DNA of 12,935 nt from an uncultured Bacilli bacterium (GCA_947591175.1 CANQDB010000031.1:1-12935); one strand, 5' to 3'. Positions 6,670 to 12,853 are shown, counted from the stretch's first letter. Made by a program: numbers and translations. The notes: generated from the letters alone by a model not told the origin.

Positions 6670-7992
6670 ATGGAACAAACTTCATTATTTGAAATGGCGA
6701 CTAGTGAACCTCTAGCGTCACGTATGCGTCCTAGTACATTAGAAGAGTTAGTAGGTCAACAGCATCTAATAGGAGAAGATAAAATATTACGGAAAATGAT
6801 CGAAAGCGACCATCTTTCATCGATGATATTTTGGGGGCCTCCGGGTGTTGGAAAGACGACTCTTGCACGGATTATTGCTAAATGTACGAAATCGGAGTTT
6901 ATTACTTTTTCGGCTGTAACTTCAGGTATCAAAGAGATAAAGAAAGTTATGGAAGACGCGGATCATAATAAAAAAATAGGTATCAGGACAATTGTCTTTG
7001 TCGATGAAATTCATCGCTTTAACAAGGCTCAACAGGACGCATTTTTGCCTTTTGTCGAAAAGGGTTCGATTGTGTTGATTGGGGCAACTACCGAAAATCC
7101 TTCTTTCGAAGTTAATAACGCCTTACTTTCGAGGTGTCGAGTTTTTGTGTTAAAGGAACTATCGAGTGATGATATTTTAGTTCTATTAAAGCGAGCTCTT
7201 AAGGACGAAAAAGGCTTTGGCATGGAAAAAGTTAAGATTAGCAACGATGACTTGAAAATGCTTGCCGAATTTGCAAATGGAGACGCTAGAATGGCTCTTA
7301 CTACTTTAGATATGCTGGTTATCAATGGTAATACCGGAAATGATGGGACGATTACGGTCGATAAAGAAACGATCGAAGAGTGTTTAACGAAGAAGATGTT
7401 ACTCTACGATAAAAATGGCGAAGAACACTATAACTTGATTTCGGCTTTACATAAATCGATGCGAAATAGTGATCCGGATGCGGCAGTCTATTGGCTTTCA
7501 AGAATGCTAGAGGCAGGTGAAGACCCTCTTTATGTCGCAAGGCGTGTTACAAGATTTGCTTCGGAAGACATAGGGCTTGCTGATACTAATGCTTTAAATG
7601 TAGCTATTAACGTTTATCAAGCCTGTCACTTTATTGGCTTACCCGAATGTAAGGTCCATTTAGCGGAAGCAGTTATCTACATGTCGTTAGCCCCTAAATC
7701 TAATGCATGTGATGTCGCTTATATGATGGCTAGTAAAGATGCTTTATCGATGTTATCAGAGCCAGTTCCTTTAGTTATTCGAAATGCTCCTACTAAACTA
7801 ATGAAAGAACTAGACTATGGCAAGGGCTACCAATATGCTCACGACACTAAAGATAAGTTAACGACGATGGAATGTTTACCGCCTTCTTTAGTTGGAAAAA
7901 CATATTATCAACCGACGGAACAGGGCAATGAAATACGCTTTAAAAATAGACTCAATCAGATTAAAGATTGGAAAAAGTCACACAAAAAGTAG
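6670..7992 (+). CDS. rarA: Replication-associated recombination protein RarA (MgsA)
   Basis: 440 residues of the RarA/MgsA/WRNIP1 AAA+ family, related to clamp-loader subunits. The N-terminus (SLFEMATSEPLASRMRPSTL, GQQHLIGED) is typical. Walker A is GPPGVGKTT (56-64), Walker B VDEIHRFNKAQQD (from 111), and sensor 1 is IGATTENPSFEVN followed by ALLSRCRVF. The C-terminal oligomerisation part (SRMLEAGEDPLYVARRVTRF, then ASEDIGLADTNAL) is complete. It acts at stalled replication forks. The ATG at 6670, behind AAAGGGTGAT, mirrors the rplS start context; an in-frame GTG at 6661 lies in that ribosome binding site. No clear terminator follows it. Confidence 0.95.
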   Translation: MEQTSLFEMATSEPLASRMRPSTLEELVGQQHLIGEDKILRKMIESDHLSSMIFWGPPGVGKTTLARIIAKCTKSEFITFSAVTSGIKEIKKVMEDADHNKKIGIRTIVFVDEIHRFNKAQQDAFLPFVEKGSIVLIGATTENPSFEVNNALLSRCRVFVLKELSSDDILVLLKRALKDEKGFGMEKVKISNDDLKMLAEFANGDARMALTTLDMLVINGNTGNDGTITVDKETIEECLTKKMLLYDKNGEEHYNLISALHKSMRNSDPDAAVYWLSRMLEAGEDPLYVARRVTRFASEDIGLADTNALNVAINVYQACHFIGLPECKVHLAEAVIYMSLAPKSNACDVAYMMASKDALSMLSEPVPLVIRNAPTKLMKELDYGKGYQYAHDTKDKLTTMECLPPSLVGKTYYQPTEQGNEIRFKNRLNQIKDWKKSHKK

Positions 7993-8114
7993 GAAGCAAT
8001 GAAGTAATTGATGTGGAAGAAAATATATTTTTAAATAAGTTTTTAAATAACTTTTCGATAATAATATAGTTGATACCAGTTTTTCTTTTCCACACTAGAA
8101 AGTCAAAAGTTAAT

Positions 8115-8123
8115 TGGTATTAT
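8115..8123 (+). promoter_or_regulatory. Weak candidate promoter (extended -10) before the island
   Basis: TGG followed by TATTAT (8118-8123), without a convincing -35. If used, it would transcribe the broken short frame at 8162 and the BRO/RhuM genes behind it. Confidence 0.25.
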
Positions 8124-8161
8124 GTTGGCACAATTTATTAATTGGGAAGGAGACTATAAAA

Positions 8162-8265
8162 ATGGATGAATTTAAATTGTAGTTTAGAACAAAAGAAAGT
8201 AAGTTGAAAAAATTGAAAATGCCAGTAAAGAGTTTTTAACTTGGATTACCGAAAATGTCAAATAA
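8162..8265 (+). pseudogene. Eroded small gene fragment
   Basis: A good ribosome binding site (GGAAGGAG) precedes ATG at 8162, which reads MDEFKL and then an in-frame TAG. Past the stop the frame continues FRTKESK. A one-base shift near 8205-8211 then gives KIENASKEFLTWITENVK and TAA at 8263-8265, with natural codon use. This looks like a small ~34-residue protein killed by a nonsense codon and a frameshift. I do not recognise it. Confidence 0.35.
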
Positions 8266-8298
8266 ATACTTAATACAAAACAGAAAGAGGGGGTTAAA

Positions 8299-9153
8299 TT
8301 GAAAGCAAAATTAGAAACAATTTCGAATTTATTTGAAGATAAGGAAATACGAAGTGTCTGGGATAGTGAAAAAGAAGAGTATTATTTTAGTGTTGTTGAT
8401 GTCATAAATGCTTTGACTGAAAGTAAGATTCCAAAACGATATTGGACTGATTTAAAAAGAAAATTAGAAAATGAAGGAAGTCAGTTGTACGAAAATATCG
8501 TACAACTGAAAATGAAATCTTTAAAGGACGGAAAATTTTATAACACTGATGTGTTAGATACCAAGGGAATATTTAGACTTATTGAATCTGTTCCCAGTCC
8601 TAAGGCTGAACCTTTTAAATTATGGCTTGCTAATCTTGGAAGTGAGAGAATCGATGAAGTTTTTGATCCTGAAATTGCCATTAATAGAGCGGTAGAGTAT
8701 TACCGTCGAAAAGGCTATGATGATGAATGGATAAAGATAAGATTAAACGGAATTGTCGATCGTTTTAAACTCACCGATACTTGGAAAGAAGGAGGAATTA
8801 CTAAACCACTAGAGTACGCACTTTTAACTAATGAGATATATAAAGGTTGGTCGGGAATGACGGCTAGTGAATATAAAAAAGTAAAAGGCCTTAGAAAAGA
8901 AAACTTAAGAGATAATATGACTGAAATTGAAGTCGCTCTTACAAATATTGGTGAAATAGCAACCAAAGACATTGCCAAAGAAGAACATCCTAGAGGATTA
9001 AAAGAAAATTTAAATGTTGCAAAACGTGGTGGAGGAGTTGCTAAAGGAGCTAGAGATTTATATGAAAAGGAAACTAGAAAATCCGCTATATCTAAAAGTA
9101 ATAGTTTAAATTATAAATATATAGATGAAGAATTGATAGAAGATAAAAAGTAA
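8299..9153 (+). CDS. BRO family (Bro-N) protein, phage antirepressor type
   Basis: 284 residues, full length. The Bro-N domain (about 14-100) includes IRSVWDSEKEEYYFSVVDVI, the helical YWTDLKRKLENEG segment and TDVLDTKGIFRLIESVPSPK. The C-terminal domain follows (AEPFKLWLANLGSERIDEV, YRRKGYDDEWIKIRLNGI, TASEYKKVKGLRKENLRDNM). Such proteins occur in phages, baculoviruses and scattered in bacterial chromosomes; Bro-N is a DNA-binding fold. The target is unknown. The only plausible start is TTG at 8299, placed right behind a strong AGAGGGGG site. The gene contains a perfect 12-bp palindrome over residues 61-70. It ends 18 bases before the first RhuM gene, probably in one operon. Confidence 0.85.
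   Translation: MKAKLETISNLFEDKEIRSVWDSEKEEYYFSVVDVINALTESKIPKRYWTDLKRKLENEGSQLYENIVQLKMKSLKDGKFYNTDVLDTKGIFRLIESVPSPKAEPFKLWLANLGSERIDEVFDPEIAINRAVEYYRRKGYDDEWIKIRLNGIVDRFKLTDTWKEGGITKPLEYALLTNEIYKGWSGMTASEYKKVKGLRKENLRDNMTEIEVALTNIGEIATKDIAKEEHPRGLKENLNVAKRGGGVAKGARDLYEKETRKSAISKSNSLNYKYIDEELIEDKK
8481..8509. repeat. Perfect 12-bp-arm palindrome inside the BRO gene
   Basis: TCAGTTGTACGA (8481-8492) and TCGTACAACTGA (8498-8509) are exact reverse complements around AAATA. In the protein it encodes SQLYENIVQLK, between the helical part of Bro-N and the KFYNTDVLDTKG motif. Confidence 0.95.
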
Positions 9154-9171
9154 TTGTATGGAGATTAGAAA

Positions 9172-10206
9172 ATGGCAAAAGATTTAATGATAAAAAGTAG
9201 TAGTGCGGAGTTTATTACATTTAAACTTCAAGAGAAAGATAAAGGTATTCAAGTAAGATATGAAAACGGAACTTTATGGATGACACAAAAGGCTATGGCG
9301 GAATTATTTGATGTTGAACAGCCAGCAATAGCTAAACATCTAACAAATATATATAATGAAAAAGAATTAGAAAAAAATTCAACTTATTCCAAAATGGAAT
9401 TAGTTCAAAAAGAGGGAAATAGAAGTGTTAAAAGAAATGTTGAGTTTTATAATTTAGATGCAATAATTTCTATTGGATATAGAGTTAATTCGATTAGAGC
9501 AACACAATTTAGAAGGTGGGCTACTAATATTTTAAAAACTTTTACTATTCAAGGCTATGTTTTAGACAAAGAAAGAATGAAAAACGGCTCATTTATTGAT
9601 GAAGACTACTTTGAAAAGTTATTAGAAGAAATTAGAGAAATAAGATTATCTGAAAGAAGATTTTATCAAAAAGTAACTGATATTTATGCTACGAGTATAG
9701 ATTATGATCCAAAATCTCCAATATCAATTAACTTCTTTAAAAAAGTCCAAAACAAGATGCATTATGCAGTATCTAAACAAAATGCTGCTGAAATCATTTA
9801 TGATAGAGCAAATTCGGAAAAAGAACACATGGGTTTGACTTCATGGAGAAATTATCCGAATGGGAAAATAATGGAATCAGATGTTATTGTTGCTAAAAAT
9901 TACTTATCTAAAGAAGAAATTCAAGATTTAGAAAGAATTGTCAGTGCGTTTTTAGATTTAGCAGAAGCAAGAGCAAAAAGAAACATACCAATGACTATGG
10001 AAGATTGGTCGATGAGAATAGATAAATTTTTGCTGGCTGATGATAGAGATATTTTAAAAGATGCTGGAAAAATATCACATGAAATTGCTTGTGATAAAGC
10101 ATTAACAGAATTTGAAAAATATAGAATAAAACAAGATAAATTATATAAATCAGATTTTGATTTATTAATAGAAGAAAGCAAAAATTTGGATGTTATAAAT
10201 GAATGA
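9172..10206 (+). CDS. rhuM: RhuM family protein, copy 1
   Basis: 344 residues, the usual length for the 'virulence RhuM' family (named from Salmonella pathogenicity island 3; molecular function not established). The N-terminal Bro-N/KilA-N-like part runs LWMTQKAMAELFDVEQPAIA and KHLTNIYNEKEL. The signature FYNLDAIISIGYRVNSIRAT and QFRRWATNILK follows. The conserved C-terminal domain then has SERRFYQKVTDIYATSIDYD, VQNKMHYAV, AAEIIYDRA and HMGLTSW. It is about half identical to the RhuM copy at 10657 by eye. The ATG at 9172 follows a GGAG site and lies 18 bases after the BRO gene. The gene has an imperfect palindrome over residues 69-79. It ends in TGA and overlaps an eroded micro-ORF. Confidence 0.87.
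   Translation: MAKDLMIKSSSAEFITFKLQEKDKGIQVRYENGTLWMTQKAMAELFDVEQPAIAKHLTNIYNEKELEKNSTYSKMELVQKEGNRSVKRNVEFYNLDAIISIGYRVNSIRATQFRRWATNILKTFTIQGYVLDKERMKNGSFIDEDYFEKLLEEIREIRLSERRFYQKVTDIYATSIDYDPKSPISINFFKKVQNKMHYAVSKQNAAEIIYDRANSEKEHMGLTSWRNYPNGKIMESDVIVAKNYLSKEEIQDLERIVSAFLDLAEARAKRNIPMTMEDWSMRIDKFLLADDRDILKDAGKISHEIACDKALTEFEKYRIKQDKLYKSDFDLLIEESKNLDVINE
9378..9408. repeat. Imperfect palindrome inside RhuM copy 1
   Basis: The 14-base arms 9378-9391 and 9395-9408 pair at 12 of 14 positions around AAA, with T-T and C-C mismatches. The uninterrupted core is ATTCCA / TGGAAT. It encodes the segment around TYSKMELVQ, between the helix-turn-helix-like part and YNLD. Confidence 0.9.
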
Positions 10207-10228
10207 CAATAATACAAATATTAACTGA
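10199..10228 (+). pseudogene. Eroded micro-ORF behind RhuM copy 1
   Basis: ATG at 10199 overlaps the RhuM stop and reads MNDNNTNIN, then TGA. This aligns codon for codon with the first nine codons of the two intact micro-ORFs (10545 and 11690); the TGA stands where those have a Cys codon (TGT/TGC). The matching DNA ends soon after. Confidence 0.5.
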
Positions 10229-10247
10229 TTATTAGGTTTTATCTAAT

Positions 10248-10558
10248 TTGGTCGGCAGTGTCGATCATTTTAGAAATATATTTGACGAAGAAGAATTAAA
10301 TGAAAGTATGGTTTCCAAAATGGAAAATACCACTCGGCATGGAGCAATTAAAGAAAAAGCACAAACGAATGAAGTTAAAATATATAATTTGGATGCTATA
10401 ATTGCAGTAAGCTATCGAGTTAATTCTAAGAAAGCAACCGAATTTAGAATTTGGAAGTAACTTAATAATTGTATTTTAATTATGGTGAATTTTTCGTAAT
10501 TAAAAATCAAGTAGGTTTAAATAGTTATAAGATTAGTGGTAAGAATGAACGAGAATAA
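10248..10558 (+). pseudogene. rhuM: RhuM family pseudogene, gutted copy
   Basis: The fragment lacks the normal N-terminus. It starts in the helix-turn-helix-like part (HFRNIFDEEELNESMVSKME) and continues through the family signature IYNLDAIIAVSYRVNSKKAT and EFRIW. It then breaks at TAA (10458), exactly where intact copies read RIWATK. The whole C-terminal domain is missing. A short tail reappears at about 10535: SGKNERE before TAA at 10556, matching GSGKNE at the end of RhuM copy 2. Upstream sequence (about 10230-10260) resembles a scrambled LFGVxRS segment. The gap 10461-10534 holds an AT-rich stem (10474-10482 with 10497-10505). The remnant keeps its internal palindrome and its downstream micro-ORF. 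Confidence 0.75.
10312..10326. repeat. Palindrome inside the RhuM pseudogene
   Basis: TTTCCA (10312-10317) and TGGAAA (10321-10326) pair perfectly around AAA; TGG/CCA just outside can extend it past a three-base bulge. It encodes VSKME. Its core TTCCAAAATGGAA is identical to the core in RhuM copy 1. Confidence 0.75.
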
Positions 10559-10650
10559 AACAAATTTCAACTGTGCGATACAGATTTATGGAAACGAATT
10601 AATAAATCCTTATAAATAAAGGAAGTTGAAAAAAAGTTTTTACATTTTGA
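10535..10650 (+). repeat. Intercistronic direct repeat, copy A
   Basis: This 116-base segment, from AGTGGTAAGAATGA through the micro-ORF to TTTTTACATTTT, matches 11680-11798 with scattered substitutions and a few small indels after the micro-ORF. It spans the tail of the RhuM remnant, the micro-ORF and the leader of the next gene. Confidence 0.8.
10545..10619 (+). CDS. Micro-ORF of 24 codons, copy A
   Basis: ATG at 10545 to TAA at 10617 encodes 24 residues beginning MNENKTNFNC and ending NELINPYK. It overlaps the tail of the RhuM remnant. Copy B at 11690 has the same length, start overlap and stop, with 12 base differences in 75 and no indels. Of the 10 changed codons three are synonymous and most of the rest give similar residues (F/I, I/F, A/T, Q/R). 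No family is recognised. It may be a translationally coupled micro-protein or part of a repeated non-coding module. Confidence 0.5.
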   Translation: MNENKTNFNCAIQIYGNELINPYK

Positions 10651-10656
10651 GGAAAA

Positions 10657-11697
10657 GTGGTGAATGTAGTGGAAAAGGAATTACAAGTTACAAATCATGA
10701 TTTTCTAATATATAAAGATGATAATAATGATGTTAGAGTAAGAGTACTATTAATTAATAATGATATTTGGTTAACGCAAAATTTGATAGCTGAATTATTT
10801 GGAGTTTCTAGAAGCACCATAACAGAACATATTAATAATATTTTAAATTCTGGTGAACTTATTGAAAGTAACACCGTCGGAAAAACCGACGTTGATAATT
10901 CTAAGAAACCTGTAAAGATTTATAATTTAGATATGATTATTGCGGTTGGCTATCGAGTAAATTCTAAAAAAGCGACTCATTTTAGAATATGGGCAACTAA
11001 AGTATTAAAAGAATATTTAATTACTGGATTTGTAATGGATGATGAAAGATTAAAGAATCCAAATTATATTTTTGGTGAAGATTATTTTGAAAGACTTTTA
11101 GAAAGAATTAGAAATATTCGTTCTAGTGAAAGAAGATTTTATCAAAAAATAACGGATATATATTCATCTTGTAGTGTTGATTATGATAAAGATTCGGAAA
11201 TTACAAAGAAGTTTTTTAAAACGGTTCAAAATAAATTGCATTATGCTGTAACAGGTAATACTGCCGCGGAGATAATATATAATCGTGTAGATTATAATAA
11301 AGAACATATGGGACTTACTAATTGGACTGAATCACCAAATGGACCAATTTATAGATATGATGTAGATATTGCAAAAAACTATTTAACTGAGAAAGAACTA
11401 AAAAATTTAAATAGAATTGTTACAATGTATTTAGATTATGCTGAGTTACAAGCAGAAAATCATAATGCCATGACAATGAACGACTGGATAGAAAAACTCG
11501 ATGCTTTCTTAAAATTTAATGGACGAGAAATATTACATAACTCTGGAAAAATTTCTCACAATGTTGCTCAAGAACTTGCATATAAAGAATATGATAAATT
11601 TAGAAAAAAACAAGACACATTATTTATTTCAGATTTTGATAAATTTCTTGAAAATGAAAAAATACTCAAAGAAATTGGAAGTGGTAAGAATGAGTGA
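10657..11697 (+). CDS. rhuM: RhuM family protein, copy 2
   Basis: 346 residues from GTG at 10657; GTG at 10660 is equally possible and better spaced from the GAGG site at 10649. The N-terminal part reads IWLTQNLIAELFGVSRSTIT and EHINNILNSGELIE, a recognisable helix-turn-helix-like segment. The signature IYNLDMIIAVGYRVNSKKAT and HFRIWATKVLKEYLI follows. The C-terminal domain has SERRFYQKITDIYSSCSVDY, VQNKLHYAV, AAEIIYNRVDYNKEHMGLTNW and AMTMNDW. It is roughly half identical to copy 1, so this is an old duplication or separate acquisition. It carries a GC-rich palindrome over residues 72-79. Its TGA stop overlaps the ATG of micro-ORF copy B. The RhuM family's molecular role is not established. 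Confidence 0.87.
   Translation: MVNVVEKELQVTNHDFLIYKDDNNDVRVRVLLINNDIWLTQNLIAELFGVSRSTITEHINNILNSGELIESNTVGKTDVDNSKKPVKIYNLDMIIAVGYRVNSKKATHFRIWATKVLKEYLITGFVMDDERLKNPNYIFGEDYFERLLERIRNIRSSERRFYQKITDIYSSCSVDYDKDSEITKKFFKTVQNKLHYAVTGNTAAEIIYNRVDYNKEHMGLTNWTESPNGPIYRYDVDIAKNYLTEKELKNLNRIVTMYLDYAELQAENHNAMTMNDWIEKLDAFLKFNGREILHNSGKISHNVAQELAYKEYDKFRKKQDTLFISDFDKFLENEKILKEIGSGKNE
10872..10894. repeat. GC-rich palindrome inside RhuM copy 2
   Basis: CGTCGG (10875-10880) and CCGACG (10886-10891) are exact reverse complements around AAAAA. Two further pairs beyond one mismatch give 9-base arms (10872-10880 / 10886-10894) with 8 pairs. It is conspicuously GC-rich in a very AT-rich gene and encodes NTVGKTDV, between the helix-turn-helix-like part and YNLD. 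Confidence 0.92.
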
Positions 11698-11798
11698 AAA
11701 TAAAGTAAATATCAACTGCACGATACGGTTTTATGAAAACGAATTAATAAACCCTTATAAATAAAGGAAACTATTAGAAAAAATTTTTACATTTTTGA
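11680..11798 (+). repeat. Intercistronic direct repeat, copy B
   Basis: Partner of 10535-10650. It covers the end of RhuM copy 2, micro-ORF B and the first part of the leader before the DinD pseudogene. The two copies share the GGTAAGAATGA start, AACGAATTAATAAA, CCTTATAAATAAAGGAA and the TTTTTACATTTT end. Confidence 0.8.
11690..11764 (+). CDS. Micro-ORF of 24 codons, copy B
   Basis: ATG at 11690 overlaps the RhuM stop as ATGAGTGA, a layout typical of translational coupling. It encodes 24 residues beginning MSENKVNINC, with IRFYENELINPYK at the end, then TAA. It shares length, reading frame and stop with copy A after RhuM-type sequence. No signal peptide or membrane segment is visible, and it is slightly polar. 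The function is unknown. Conservation between two copies that differ in 12 of 75 bases is suggestive but not proof of translation. Confidence 0.5.
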   Translation: MSENKVNINCTIRFYENELINPYK

Positions 11799-11835
11799 AT
11801 ATTATTAATAAAAATTATAAAAGGAAGTGACTTGT

Positions 11836-12715
11836 ATGGTAAATAAAATAGAAAATAAGATAGTAAATAAAGGTTTAAATGATAAATATACTGATAGTAC
11901 TTTTGAAAGAATAAAACATTTAGATGATTACGGAAATGAATATTGATATGCACGTGAATTACAAAAAGCATTAAACTATAAAGATTGGAGAAATTTTGAA
12001 AAAGTAATAGATAAAGCAATAGTATCAGCAAATAATAGTATTTCAAATAGAGAAGATTGGGTTGTTGAAATCAACAAGCCAATAAAAACTGGTAAGGGAA
12101 AAGAAGAAATTATAAAAGATTATAAATTGTCTAGATATATGTGTTATCTCATAGTGCAAAATGCTGATCCAAGTAAAGAAGTTGTTGCACTAGGGCAAAC
12201 TTACTTCGCTATTCAAACAAGAAAACAGGAAATTACAGAACAAGAATATGAAACTTTATCAGATGATGAAAAGAGATTTTATCAAAGAAATTTAACGAGG
12301 CAAGGTAATTATACACTTCAAAAAGTTGTTTCAAATGCTGGTGTTAAAAATATGGCAGAATTTCATAATGCAGGTTATAGAGGTTTATATAATGGTGAAA
12401 CAGCTGATGATATTTTTAAAAGAAAGAAATTGCGTTATAGATATATTAGATAATATGAATGAAGATGAGTTAGTAGCTAATCTATTTAGAATAAATCAGA
12501 CCAAACAAAGATTAATACGAGATAACGTAAATGGTGAGAATAATGCCAAGGCTGTTCACTACGAAGTCGGTAAAAAGGTTCGAAAAGCCATTCAAGACAT
12601 TGGAGGAATGATGCCCGAAGAAATGCCAACACCTAAGAAAAGCTTAAAAGAACTTGAAAAAGAAAAGAAAAGATTAGAAAATAAGAAAGAAGAAAAACTT
12701 GAAGAAGTTAAATAA
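11836..12715 (+). pseudogene. dinD: DinD family (DNA-damage-inducible protein D) pseudogene
   Basis: Apart from two lesions this is a full-length DinD-like gene. ATG at 11836 follows AGGAAGTGA. The frame reads to GNEY and then TGA (11944), where the family has Trp (YWYARELQKAL), so TGG became TGA. It continues YARELQKALNYKDWRNFEKV, KLSRYMCYLIVQNADPSKEV, VALGQTYFAIQTRKQEI, GYRGLYNGET and DDIFKRKKL. At about 12430-12440 the frame shifts by +1, and ILDNMNEDELVANLFRINQT, VGKKVRKAIQDIGG and MMPEEMPTPKKSLKEL follow to TAA at 12713. The span (880 bases) equals 293 codons plus one base, fitting one single-base insertion. E. coli DinD is SOS-induced; its biochemical role is poorly known. A long palindrome lies at 12056-12083. 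Confidence 0.85.
12056..12083. repeat. Long palindrome inside the DinD pseudogene
   Basis: ATTGGGTTGTTGA (12056-12068) and TCAACAAGCCAAT (12071-12083) pair at 12 of 13 positions (one G-G mismatch) around a two-base AA loop. It encodes DWVVEINKPI, ahead of the YKLSRY motif. Confidence 0.93.
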
Positions 12716-12723
12716 TTTATAGA

Positions 12724-12792
12724 AGTAATAAAAATAAAACAAATGTCAATTGGGATAGTACGAATTATCTAAATACTAGCCCAAACTATTGA
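12724..12792 (+). pseudogene. Eroded micro-ORF-like segment behind the DinD pseudogene
   Basis: The frame from 12724 reads SNKNKTNVNWDS... and ends at TGA (12790-12792), 22 residues. The NKTNVN part and the DNA AATAAAACAAATGTCAATTG closely resemble the start of micro-ORF copy A; ACGAATTA recurs further on. No start codon or ribosome binding site remains. It lies nine bases after the DinD stop, the same relative position as the other micro-ORFs. Confidence 0.35.
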
Positions 12793-12853
12793 AAAATCAA
12801 CGTTCTTTCGATTCCTTATCTTTCGTAATTTGATAAAAATGGAGGTGGAATAT

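Larger units (their letters stand above)
7993..8298. other. Gene-poor junction between the core block and the island
   Basis: There is no intact gene here. It holds an AT-rich stretch with two copies of TTTTTAAATAA (about 8027-8050), a weak promoter-like site near 8115, and a broken short reading frame at 8162-8265. It marks the change from core genes with frequent TCGA/GTCG words to the AT-richer accessory genes. No transfer RNA, integrase or obvious attachment repeat was seen. Confidence 0.6.

Noticed and set aside
7027..7540. Minus-strand frames inside rarA
   Set aside because: rarA has all its catalytic motifs and full length; the opposite-strand frames have no start context or recognisable product.
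11519..11764. 81-codon frame overlapping the end of RhuM copy 2
   Set aside because: Most of it is an out-of-frame shadow of the RhuM C-terminus; only its last 24 codons correspond to the micro-ORF, which has its own ATG at 11690.
11944..11946. TGA read as Trp (alternative genetic code)
   Set aside because: TGG serves for Trp throughout the window, TGA ends both RhuM genes at the family-typical position, and the same DinD gene also has a frameshift, so decay is simpler.
11774..12046. Minus-strand 90-codon frame opposite the DinD start
   Set aside because: It is a low-complexity (L/Y/F-rich) shadow of an AT-rich coding region, on the strand opposite a clear DinD family match.
8481..12083. 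CRISPR-like or transposon terminal repeats
   Set aside because: The inverted repeats are mostly unrelated in sequence, are internal to genes, and no regularly spaced identical repeats, spacers or transposase genes are present.
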